Below are positions 56,296-64,000 of a stretch of DNA of 64,000 bases, piece after piece. Positions within the stretch are counted from its first letter, which is position 1, and each line of letters starts with the position of its first letter. The position numbers and the translations under genes are program-made. Origin of the DNA: Caldilineaceae bacterium (lineage in GTDB: Bacteria; Chloroflexota; Anaerolineae; Caldilineales; Caldilineaceae); assembly GCA_026708085.1 (NCBI GenBank), contig JAPOVP010000050.1, forward strand, positions 38,755-102,754. The letters run 5' to 3'. A model generated the notes under the pieces. That model searched no databases, was not told where the DNA came from, and saw only the letters and a list, made by a program, of their open reading frames with translations.

Positions 56296-57444
56296 TCAGA
56301 CGATCGAATACGGGTCGGCCGCGTCGCGCAGACCGTCTCCCAGGAAGTTGAATCCGAGCACCGCCACGATGATGAATATGACCGGCGTCATGATCCAGGT
56401 ATGTGTGCCGAGCGTCTGCAGGTTCTGCGCATCCCGCATCAGGAATCCCCAGCTTACGAGAGGTTCCTGGATCCCGATGCCCAGGAAGCTGAGGAACGCC
56501 TCAGCTAAAATGATCTGAGGGATAGTTAAGGTGAGGACGACTATTATATGGCTGATGGAATTGGGGAAGAGGTGCAGAAAGATGATGCGAGCGTCGGACG
56601 CGCCCATCTCCTTGGCGGCCAGTATGAAGTCCGTTTCGCGGAAAGCCAGCACTTTGCCGCGCACTTCGCGCGCGAGCAGTGTCCATGATAGCAGCGAAAA
56701 AATAATCACCATGATGATAAAGACCTGCAGCGAATCCCAGGTGCGTGGAATGATTGCTGCCAGTGCCAGCCAGAGTGGGAGCTGCGGGAAGGAGGCCACG
56801 AACTCCACGAACCGCTGGATGACGTTGTCGATCACGCCACCGTAGTAGCCTGAAACGATGCCGACGACGGCACCGACAACGATGCTTACGATGGTCGCGA
56901 ACAGGCTGAGCGACAGTGAGATGCGCCCAGCAGTGCAGGCCCGGCCCCAAAGGTCTCTGCCCTGCTTCTCAGTTCCGAGCAGGTGGATTTTTCCTCCCTC
57001 GCCCACGCCGAAAAGGTGATAACGCGTGGGGATCAGGCCGAGGACCTTCCATTCCCAACTCTTGACAAAGAACTGAATGTCATAACGTTGTTCGGGGTCC
57101 TCTTCCCATAGCGGCTCGAAAGTCTTGGGGTCAATGGTGACGACCAGGTTGTAGACAAAGGGACGGAGGTGAAAATTACCATCCGTGTCAATTAAGCGGA
57201 TTCGAGTAGGAGGAATGAAGCTGTCCTGAAGATTCGCGTCGGTAGGATCAACGGGCGCAAAGAATTCGGCAAAGATAGCCAGGATAATCAGGGACAAGAC
57301 CATTAGCCCGCCGGCGATGGCCGGACGGCTTTTTCTGAAACGTTGCCATACGAGCTGGAAGTAGGACTCATGCTGCTCTTCGTCGTCGAGGTTCTCCGAC
57401 AGAAGCCCAGTTTCGGCGGCAACTCCGTTGTGCAAGCTTTCCAT
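56296..57444 (-). CDS. ABC transporter permease (OppC/DppC-like)
   Basis: A 382-residue permease. After a first helix ([21 protein letters not shown]) there is a roughly 110-residue extracytoplasmic insert, then the five-helix transport core with the EAA-like loop ([25 protein letters not shown]). The end, [16 protein letters not shown], is the family end. The large insert is known in long OppC forms. ATG 57444 lies 145 bases after the OppB-like gene. Confidence 0.92.
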   Translation of the reverse strand: MESLHNGVAAETGLLSENLDDEEQHESYFQLVWQRFRKSRPAIAGGLMVLSLIILAIFAEFFAPVDPTDANLQDSFIPPTRIRLIDTDGNFHLRPFVYNLVVTIDPKTFEPLWEEDPEQRYDIQFFVKSWEWKVLGLIPTRYHLFGVGEGGKIHLLGTEKQGRDLWGRACTAGRISLSLSLFATIVSIVVGAVVGIVSGYYGGVIDNVIQRFVEFVASFPQLPLWLALAAIIPRTWDSLQVFIIMVIIFSLLSWTLLAREVRGKVLAFRETDFILAAKEMGASDARIIFLHLFPNSISHIIVVLTLTIPQIILAEAFLSFLGIGIQEPLVSWGFLMRDAQNLQTLGTHTWIMTPVIFIIVAVLGFNFLGDGLRDAADPYSIV

Positions 57445-57589
57445 AGTTAAGAAGACTATAAACTAAGACGGTTCAGAGCAGATGGCCAGCCTTGAAGCTG
57501 GTGACATTGTACCGTGACATTTGTCTTTGCGGCACCGACATCAGTTTAAGCTAACCCACCGACGGCCCAATATAAAGGTCGCTGCAATA

Positions 57590-58618
57590 CTATGAGAACC
57601 GCACTCTCGGGTCAAGAACCGCCAGCGAAATATCGGCGATCAAATTGCCCGCAACCAGCAGAACGCCGTAGATGAGTAGGCAACTGGCGGCTATGTAAAT
57701 GTCCTCATTGCGAAGGGAAGTCAACAGCAGCGTCCCGATCGTCGGCAGACCCAGCACGATCGAGGCCTGCAGCTCGCCCTGAAGCATGTAGGGTAGCACA
57801 GTGCCCTGGTACATGATGATGGGATGGAGCGCATTGGGGACGGCATGGCGCCGCATGACCTGGCCCTCAGTCAGCCCTTTTGAGCGTGCTGTCGTCACGT
57901 ATTGCGCGTTCAGTTCGTCCAGCATGTTGCCGCGCATCACGCGCATATTGCGGGCCACGCCGCCTAGCCCGGCGATTACCACGACAGGCCAGATGTGTTG
58001 GAGCAGATCGATCAGCTTGGCCCAGCTTTCGCGCGCTTCGGCAACGCTGCCAAACGCCCAAGGCACCACTACATACTGGGGTGAGTGGAAGGCAGTAACA
58101 TGCTCCTGCTCCAATGTGAAGACGAGAAAGAACATAATGGCAAGTGCGATCCAGAAACGGGGCAGTGCCGACAAAATAAAGGCGAGAAATGCTGCCACAT
58201 TATCGGCGACAGAGTATTGCCGCGGCGCGACGAATATTCCGGCGATGATACCGACTGCGGTAGAAGTCAGATGGGCCAGGACGGCCAGCAATAGGGTGCG
58301 GGGCAGCCGTTCAGCGATCAACTCGCCTACATCACGTTTGTAGGCGAATGAGAAACCGAAACTCCCCTTCGTCACCATGTCCCGAATCCAGACATAGAAC
58401 TGAATCGGGAGCGGTCTGTCCAGACCGTAACGCTGGCGGAAAAGATTTGCCTGTCTCTCCGCCTCGGCTTCGGTCGCGCCGCCCTGCTCTATCAGGAACG
58501 ACTCGTAGCCATCGGCATAGTCGCCTGGAGGCAGCTGGATCACAATAAAACTGACCAATGCAATGCCCAGAACAACAGCAGCCGAAACGGCAAAGCGGCG
58601 AACAATGAATCCGATCAT
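57590..58618 (-). CDS. ABC transporter permease (OppB/DppB-like)
   Basis: A 342-residue permease with six helices. The N-terminus FIVRRFAVSAAVVLGIALVSFIVIQL and the EAA loop (TTARSKGLTEGQVMRRHAVPNAL) are typical, and the end AVLDPRVRF is as in DppB. It forms the channel with the OppC-like protein. ATG 58618. A hairpin lies between the binding-protein gene and this one. Confidence 0.92.
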   Translation of the reverse strand: MIGFIVRRFAVSAAVVLGIALVSFIVIQLPPGDYADGYESFLIEQGGATEAEAERQANLFRQRYGLDRPLPIQFYVWIRDMVTKGSFGFSFAYKRDVGELIAERLPRTLLLAVLAHLTSTAVGIIAGIFVAPRQYSVADNVAAFLAFILSALPRFWIALAIMFFLVFTLEQEHVTAFHSPQYVVVPWAFGSVAEARESWAKLIDLLQHIWPVVVIAGLGGVARNMRVMRGNMLDELNAQYVTTARSKGLTEGQVMRRHAVPNALHPIIMYQGTVLPYMLQGELQASIVLGLPTIGTLLLTSLRNEDIYIAASCLLIYGVLLVAGNLIADISLAVLDPRVRFS

Positions 58619-58667
58619 TGGTTGAAGTAGGACGAAGTCTCAGAAAAACCTGCGGTGAAAATTTGAA

Positions 58668-58700
58668 GAGAAAGGAGCGAGATCTGATCTCACTCCTCTC
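58668..58700 (-). terminator. intercistronic hairpin between the binding protein and permease genes
   Basis: On the minus strand GAGAGGAGTGAGAT pairs with ATCTCGCTCCTTTCTC with one small bulge and a G-T pair, followed by TTCAAATTTTC. It could reduce read-through so that the binding protein is made in excess. Confidence 0.5.
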
Positions 58701-58725
58701 TCCTCTATTCTTCCTAGTCGGAAAC

Positions 58726-60906
58726 CTATTCGCTCTCGTAGGTTGGAATCACACCCGGGCGAAGCTGATCGATCTGCTCCTCGGGGGCAACCCAAACCTG
58801 CTCAGGCATGACGTTTTCCCAGGTCCAGTTGTACATGAACACGGGCATGCCGGCAGGAACGTTCTTGAAGCGCTTGGCCGCGGCCAGACCGTAGCGACCG
58901 ACAAAGACGCCGATGAAGTGGACGTTCTCAGTCGAGATGCGGTTGTATTCGGCCATCAGATCCCTGCGAATGTCCGTATTGGGCTCGACGCAGAATGCCA
59001 GCGCGATGTCTACCAACTCCTGCTCGAAGTCGAGAAGCTCGCGAGGCTCAGCACCTTCGCGATGGAAGCTGAACTCGCGCTCGATCGGAGCCAGTTCACG
59101 GCAGCGGGTGAAGGGGACAGCGAAAGTCTGGCTGTCACGGTCGACTCGCATCTCCCATTCGCCAGCCTCGTTCATCTCGCGGCGGGCAGCGCTGTTGAGC
59201 GGCCGCACGTTGATCTGTACGCCGAGATCGCCGAGCAATGTCACAGCAGCATCACCCACCGTCTGGGTCTCTTCAGCGTCCTCACTGGTGACCAGAGCCA
59301 GCACCAGGTTCTCTCCGCTGGCGAGTCGATCGGCCGGCCAGTTCAGTACACCGTCGCCGTCAGTATCCTCGAATCCCAGGTCGGCCAGCAGCGCGGCCGC
59401 GGCCTCCGGTCGGTTGTTGTAGTAAGCTACTGTAGCTCGATCGAAGTAGGAGGAGCCGGGGAACAGACCGCCAGCCCAACCGCGCAGGAACGGCCCGCGC
59501 AGTATCGACTGCGAAATGCCCTCGCGATCCAAGGCAAAGCTAACAGCCTTGCGGAACCGAATGTCGCGGAACAGCTCGCGTACGGCGGCATCGCGATCAT
59601 CCTTCACGCCCAGTGTCGTGGAAAGATTCAGCTTGATGCTGAAGCCAAGCGTCTCCGGGCCCCATTCGACGTAGAAGTGAGCGTCATCTTCTTCAGCTCG
59701 CTTCAGCGTCTCGATGAAGGTGCTCGGATTCTCCAAGTTGGAGTGGTCAGCCGAGCCGGCCAGGGTACTCAGCGTTCGGCCTACACCGGACGGCCCCTTT
59801 TCGAAGACAACCTCATCCAGATAGGGAAGCTGGTTGCCAGCTTCGTCGACACCCCAATAGTAGGGGTTGCGGCGAAGAATCATCAACTCGTCGGTAATGT
59901 ATTCGACCGGAACAAACTCACCCAGCACAACGGGCGTCTTGTCCGGAGGCATCGCCGCTTCAAAGTCCACATAGTCCATCTCGCTGTTGTACTTGGGATG
60001 GAGCGGCTTCAGGATATGGGACGGTGAGATGTGGAAGTCACCTTCGTCCATCTGGAAGAGTGACTGAACGGGGAAGGCGACCGGGAAAACAAACTTGAAG
60101 GTGTAGTCGTCTATCACTTCAAGCTGTGTCATTTGATCCTCGAAGATCCAGGCAGACGCGCCCTTAGGCGACTGAACGTTCGGGTCGACGATCATGTCTT
60201 CCCAAGAGAACAGAACATCCTCAGTCGTGAAGGGATGGCCGTCTGACCACTTGGCTCCCTCAAGAATACTCATGGTCAGCTCGTAGCCGTCTTCGCTCCA
60301 TTCCCAGCTCTTGGCCAGGTAAGGCAGCGGCTCGAGCGAGTCGGAGCGGCGATAGATGGGGCCGGACTTGAGCAGTGACGCATAGGCCGCCGCTTCGATG
60401 CCGAACCAACCTGCGCTCTGACCAGCGCCGCGATTGTAGCCCTCGGTGGGGCAGGCGGAGAAGTCGCGCCAGACACCGCCGTAGACGCCGATGCCGTCGG
60501 ACATGCCGCTCTCGAGAATCACCCGAGGCTCAACCGGCAGCCGCTCTTCGACGGGCGGGAGAACGCCCTCGGCCACAAGCTCGCTCACCCATTCGGGCTC
60601 GCTGTAGGAGTCCAGAGCCTTGTAAGTCAGGATCTGGTCCAACGGCAGCTTCTCAACATCACGGCTGCCGACGATCAGCTGCGGTTCAGGATACTCGGAA
60701 GCAGAAAGGTCCACTTCCGCCATCGCCTCTTCCGTGTCTTCTTCCTCGGCCTCTGCATCGGCTGCTGCCGGCGCGGCCTCTTCTTCCGCCGGCGCCTCAG
60801 CGGCGGCCGGTTCGCTGTCGCCGCCTCCACAGGCGTTGACCAGCATCGCCGTAACGATCAACAGCGACAGAATCAGGAAGATCGTCCTCTTTTTGCTACT
60901 TGACAT
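58726..60906 (-). CDS. ABC transporter substrate-binding protein, family 5 (lipoprotein)
   Basis: A 726-residue periplasmic/surface binding protein. A lipoprotein signal ends in LVNAC (Cys 26), a Glu/Ala-rich linker runs to about 62, and then the SBP_bac_5 fold: LAKSWEWSEDGYELTMSI, KWSDGHPFTTEDVLFSW and FRKAVSFALDREGISQ. It binds peptides or oligosaccharides. It is longer than the usual 500-600 residues. ATG 60906 with AGGCAAG upstream. It lies between the OppD-like ATPase and the permeases in the same direction. Confidence 0.93.
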   Translation of the reverse strand: MSSSKKRTIFLILSLLIVTAMLVNACGGGDSEPAAAEAPAEEEAAPAAADAEAEEEDTEEAMAEVDLSASEYPEPQLIVGSRDVEKLPLDQILTYKALDSYSEPEWVSELVAEGVLPPVEERLPVEPRVILESGMSDGIGVYGGVWRDFSACPTEGYNRGAGQSAGWFGIEAAAYASLLKSGPIYRRSDSLEPLPYLAKSWEWSEDGYELTMSILEGAKWSDGHPFTTEDVLFSWEDMIVDPNVQSPKGASAWIFEDQMTQLEVIDDYTFKFVFPVAFPVQSLFQMDEGDFHISPSHILKPLHPKYNSEMDYVDFEAAMPPDKTPVVLGEFVPVEYITDELMILRRNPYYWGVDEAGNQLPYLDEVVFEKGPSGVGRTLSTLAGSADHSNLENPSTFIETLKRAEEDDAHFYVEWGPETLGFSIKLNLSTTLGVKDDRDAAVRELFRDIRFRKAVSFALDREGISQSILRGPFLRGWAGGLFPGSSYFDRATVAYYNNRPEAAAALLADLGFEDTDGDGVLNWPADRLASGENLVLALVTSEDAEETQTVGDAAVTLLGDLGVQINVRPLNSAARREMNEAGEWEMRVDRDSQTFAVPFTRCRELAPIEREFSFHREGAEPRELLDFEQELVDIALAFCVEPNTDIRRDLMAEYNRISTENVHFIGVFVGRYGLAAAKRFKNVPAGMPVFMYNWTWENVMPEQVWVAPEEQIDQLRPGVIPTYESE

Positions 60907-61061
60907 TCACTTGCCTCCTTATATGGTGTGTAGAGAATAACGCCTACTCGCGCCTTAAGTGACGCGGACAGGCAGCTGGATTTCATTCCTGGACTGGCAG
61001 GCTACCAATGTTCAGTTTCTGCGAAGGCCTGCAGATTCAAATTGAGCGAGAGTCCTTTACG

Positions 61062-62108
61062 TCAATCGTGCAACCAGCAGGCCGCAGAATGTCCAGGCTC
61101 GTGCTCCTTGAATGCTGGGGACTGCTCCCAGCAGATCTCCATTGCATCGGGACAGCGGTCGGCAAATGCGCATCCCCGAATCTCATCCATCGGGCTTGGC
61201 ACCATACCCGTGATGGGCACTAACCGATTGTCCTCCTTCCGTCCGAGTACCGGCACAGAATTGAGCAGACCTATCGTGTAAGGATGCTTCGGCCTGTGGA
61301 AGATGTTGTAGACTGGCGCGTACTCTACCACACGACCCATGTACATGACTGCGACATGATCTGCCATCTGCGATACGACGCCGAGATTATGTGTGATGAG
61401 CACAATCGCTGAATCGAAGTCGTCCTGCAGTTCCCGCATCAGATCCAGGATCTGTGCCTGAACGGTTACGTCCAGCGCAGTGGTCGGTTCATCGGCAATC
61501 AGAATCGACGGATTACAACTCAGGGCAAGCGCAATCATGACCCGCTGCCGCATTCCGCCGCTCAACTGATGGGGGTACTCGCTGACGCGCCTGTCGGGAT
61601 CGGCAATGTGAACCCTGTTCAACATCTCTTCGGCACGCTCCATCGCGGCTCGCCGCGACAGAGTCTGGTGCAATAGTACCGACTCCGAAATCTGCCGTCC
61701 GACCGGATGAAGCGGGTTTAGCGAAGTCATTGGCTCCTGAAAGATCATGGCGATTTCGGCGCCGCGGATGTCGCGCAGCTGGCGACTGCGAGGATCCAGT
61801 TTGACTATATCGACCGTCGCTCCGTCTTTGCGATGGAGTAGAATCTCTCCTTCTACGATCTTTCCCGGGGGGGACTGAATGAGCCGCATCACCGAACGAA
61901 AGGTAACGCTCTTCCCGCAACCGCTCTCGCCGACTACACCCAGGGTCTTTTTGCGCCCGACGGCGACATCCACGCCGTCGACCGCCTTCACCACGCCTCG
62001 CTCAAGAAAGAAGTAGGTCTTCAGATCTCGAATTTCGAGGATCGTGTCGTCGGCTTCAATTTTCGCATTAGTCGCCGCACGCGCCGACACCTGCTGACCA
62101 AGGGTCAT
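61062..62108 (-). CDS. oligopeptide-type ABC transporter ATP-binding protein (OppD-like)
   Basis: A 348-residue ATPase: Walker [12 protein letters not shown]-loop [14 protein letters not shown], signature [13 protein letters not shown], Walker [13 protein letters not shown] and the C-terminal oligo_HPY cysteines ([14 protein letters not shown], later C). It pairs with the OppF-like protein. It is the first gene of the transcript, with a consensus promoter about 190 bases upstream. Confidence 0.93.
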   Translation of the reverse strand: MTLGQQVSARAATNAKIEADDTILEIRDLKTYFFLERGVVKAVDGVDVAVGRKKTLGVVGESGCGKSVTFRSVMRLIQSPPGKIVEGEILLHRKDGATVDIVKLDPRSRQLRDIRGAEIAMIFQEPMTSLNPLHPVGRQISESVLLHQTLSRRAAMERAEEMLNRVHIADPDRRVSEYPHQLSGGMRQRVMIALALSCNPSILIADEPTTALDVTVQAQILDLMRELQDDFDSAIVLITHNLGVVSQMADHVAVMYMGRVVEYAPVYNIFHRPKHPYTIGLLNSVPVLGRKEDNRLVPITGMVPSPMDEIRGCAFADRCPDAMEICWEQSPAFKEHEPGHSAACWLHD

Positions 62109-62849
62109 AGATATGCTCTTGCCAACCGGTCTAATGCCAGGGGCAGTAAATTGAGTATTATTTGCAAGTGAGGCAGGCCCGGCCCGAAACGGAGACGAAT
62201 GGGGGTAGTTCCGCCTTGCTGCCAGTTAAAACCGAGCACGACACGCCGACCAGACGGCTTCAGCCGCGTACTCAGGCCGAAGGCGGGAAAATTGTAGCGA
62301 TTTCAGCAAGTCTTGTCAATTTCAGTAGCCTGTGATTTTATTCGCGATAGACAACCTGAATCAGATGGCCAAATTAACACTTGGTTGCACTCTTGCCCAA
62401 CAGGTCGCAGAATGTACGATAGAAAGGATGTTAGCGATTTAGCGATCTTAGTGCCGCCCCAGATTTGGCAAGTTGGTGCGTAGCCGTGCAGAGCAGCGGG
62501 GAGAGATTGTGAGGTGGAGCAAATGTTAGCTGGAGGGATCGGTGGCCAAACAGCGCAGGGACGCCTGCTGATTGGGCGAAGAGCTGCAGCCACGGCGCCC
62601 AGTGGTCGGCAATTCATCTTCCGTAATGACCTGGCAAACATCGTTGCCGGGAGGGGAAACTACAGTGGGACTTCAGACTCGCGGGCGAGTCCACCTTGAC
62701 CGTAAAGTTGCCATCCGGTACCCTTTTCTTGGAAAACTCCCGGAGAATGGCCTCCTGGGAGACCTATGTTGACCAGAGCGCTCCCTCGGCTCTAGCAAAG
62801 ACACTGAACAAAAGGAAGCTAGCTGATTCTCCTACTCTTGCCATAAGTT
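62109..62849. other. 740-bp intergenic stretch with the transporter promoter
   Basis: A promoter for the oppD-like operon lies at 62292-62320 with a leader of about 180 bases. The remaining 530 bases contain short open frames in several directions without domain signature or translation signals. Confidence 0.6.
62292..62320 (-). promoter_or_regulatory. promoter of the oligopeptide transporter operon
   Basis: TTGACA (62320-62315) and TACAAT (62297-62292) are separated by exactly 17 bases, near consensus. Confidence 0.7.
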
Positions 62850-63848
62850 TCAGTAGGCTTCAGGACCTTGAAGCGATTTGCTGCGCCACCATATACTCGG
62901 GAGCCTACTCAACTTGCCCCAGGCGTTTACGTGGGCACGGCGGGAAAACACATCATAGTCATGCGCTTCAATATCCGCGAGAATGGCACGGTAGAGTTCG
63001 GCAGCTGCGCCAATCGCGAAACGGCCGTCAGCGTGTAGAAGCCCTATGCCGGGCCATGCCTCATCGTAGAGTTGACGCGTTCGCCCAATCTGGTAGCGCA
63101 TGAAGGCACGCCAGCGGTCATCAACTTTGCCGGCGGCAACATCCATCTCATCGAGACCAAATCGACCCAGATCCTCCAGAGGAAGATAGAGGCGACCGTC
63201 CTCCCAGTCCTCGCCCACATCTCTCAAGATATTTGTCAGTTGCAACGCCACACCTAGTTTCAATGCGTACGGAATCGCTTCAACGCCGGAAAAGCCGATT
63301 ATGTGCATGCTCATCAGCCCAACCGTTGCAGCCACACCGTAACAGTAGCTGGTCAAGTCGGCGAACGTTTGGTAGCGTTTTTCAGTGATGTCGCGTGCGA
63401 CGCCTTGGATGAGTTGCTCGGCATAGCGGTGTGGAATGCCATGCAGGCGGCGTGCGTCTGTCCACGCCAAAGCCACAGGATCTTTTGCGTCTGCAGTGTG
63501 AGAAAGAGAACGCGCCTTCCAGGTAGCTAGAGCGTCACGCACCGCATCTGGGTCGCGCCGCCCAATAGGTGGTTTGTCAACTATGTCATCGCTCTTGCGG
63601 CAAAATGCATAGAGGGCACGCACCGATCGCCTCTTCTCTCGTGGAAGGAGGCGAGAGGCGGTGAAAAAGGACCGGCTGTTTACCGCGGTGACTGCTTCAC
63701 AAAAGTCATAGGCCAGGTCCAGCTCCTTCCTGTCCTTAACCTTGGCACGTGGCTGCGGACCATAGACCTGGCCAGCCTCATACGCGAGTGAGAGCAGCGG
63801 ACGCTCCCAATCACGAATCTTCAGAGTCATCAGAGCGCCTTTGCTCAT
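62850..63848 (-). CDS. squalene/phytoene synthase family protein
   Basis: A 332-residue head-to-head prenyltransferase. The first aspartate motif SDDIVD (near 87-91) and the second, [18 protein letters not shown], are intact, as is [12 protein letters not shown]. The substrate could be two FPP or two GGPP; no carotenoid or hopanoid genes lie in view. ATG 63848 has AAGGG 8 bases upstream; ATG 63830 is an alternative. Confidence 0.9.
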   Translation of the reverse strand: MSKGALMTLKIRDWERPLLSLAYEAGQVYGPQPRAKVKDRKELDLAYDFCEAVTAVNSRSFFTASRLLPREKRRSVRALYAFCRKSDDIVDKPPIGRRDPDAVRDALATWKARSLSHTADAKDPVALAWTDARRLHGIPHRYAEQLIQGVARDITEKRYQTFADLTSYCYGVAATVGLMSMHIIGFSGVEAIPYALKLGVALQLTNILRDVGEDWEDGRLYLPLEDLGRFGLDEMDVAAGKVDDRWRAFMRYQIGRTRQLYDEAWPGIGLLHADGRFAIGAAAELYRAILADIEAHDYDVFSRRAHVNAWGKLSRLPSIWWRSKSLQGPEAY

Positions 63849-64000
63849 ATAGTTTTCCCTTCAACGACTCTTCCGTAAAACACGGCTCCTTCAGTCCCAA
63901 AATACAGCATTCAGTGTCTTGCGTCAAGAGATCTCCCAAAACCGGCAGGGCATACGCATCTTATTGGGAGAGAACTTTCAAGAGATAGTCAGTTTTCCAA

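Noticed and set aside
58618..60027. Long open frame of 469 codons on the plus strand across the substrate-binding-protein gene
   Set aside because: It runs opposite a clear family 5 binding protein with signal and motifs; the antisense translation shows no domain and is a codon-bias shadow.

Overview
The window is a dense bacterial chromosome segment of roughly 55-57% GC with well-formed sigma70-type promoters. Several features together suggest a member of the Chloroflexota, of the Anaerolineae/Caldilineae kind. These are a T-box on serS, a UPF0182 giant membrane protein, lipoproteins and an LTA-synthase-like enzyme, a C-rich multihaem cytochrome, GTG/TTG starts, and dispersed GTAGGGGC-type intergenic repeats. 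That placement is inference; there is no rRNA or marker-gene comparison here. No phage, insertion sequence, integrase or CRISPR array was seen.

Layout. 1-2.2 kb: the N-terminal part of a DUF58 protein running off the left edge, and a PyrK-like [2Fe-2S] protein. 2.2-3.4 kb: a repeat-rich non-coding island. 3.4-6.5 kb: a methyltransferase, a PAC2-family protein and an M20 (LysK/ArgE-type) hydrolase on the plus strand. 6.6-20.7 kb: a long minus-strand block with polA, argS and serA overlapping an SH3b membrane-anchored protein, a small 71-aa protein, a processive glycosyltransferase, a DUF4268 nuclease-fold protein, an EF-G paralogue and an acyl-CoA dehydrogenase. 20.8-32.1 kb: mixed strands with a SIS-domain sugar isomerase, a lipoprotein, the tRNA m1A58 methyltransferase, a PHP phosphoesterase, a nucleotidyltransferase-like protein, UPF0182, a DfsB/DinB-type protein coupled to an SDR, and then a penicillin-acylase-family hydrolase. 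34.6-36.7 kb: serS with a T-box leader and, downstream, tRNA-Ser(UGA), tRNA-Ser(GCU) and tRNA-Arg(GCG) genes behind their own promoter. 37-42.3 kb: a half-length polyphosphate kinase-like protein, a YceI lipoprotein, an LTA-synthase-like membrane enzyme, an HD hydrolase and a CHAD-domain protein.

42.3-45.5 kb: a sugar-acid operon (DapA/KDG-aldolase-like, mannonate dehydratase, nucleoside hydrolase) behind a consensus promoter. 46.2-51 kb: a DUF899 thioredoxin-like protein and the conserved trio of circularly permuted ATP-grasp, alpha-E and transglutaminase genes. 51-62.3 kb: a minus-strand oligopeptide/sugar ABC transporter locus (OppD, binding protein, OppB, OppC, OppF). A multihaem c-type cytochrome is embedded between OppC and OppF, and a DUF4870 membrane protein, a GH4 glycosidase and a NIPSNAP protein follow. 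The right end carries a squalene/phytoene synthase.

How the parts relate: the 42-45 kb operon and the GH4/ABC locus point to uptake and breakdown of sugars, sugar acids and peptides. polA, argS, serS, serA, trmI, EF-G and the tRNAs are housekeeping. The most unusual pieces are the cytochrome inside the transporter operon, the PPK-like protein cut at a domain boundary with a CHAD protein nearby, the PyrK-like protein that keeps its iron-sulphur site but has lost the glycine-rich nucleotide motif, the ATP-grasp/alpha-E/transglutaminase system, and a 71-bp hairpin repeat present at 3.1 and 46.0 kb with a single mismatch.
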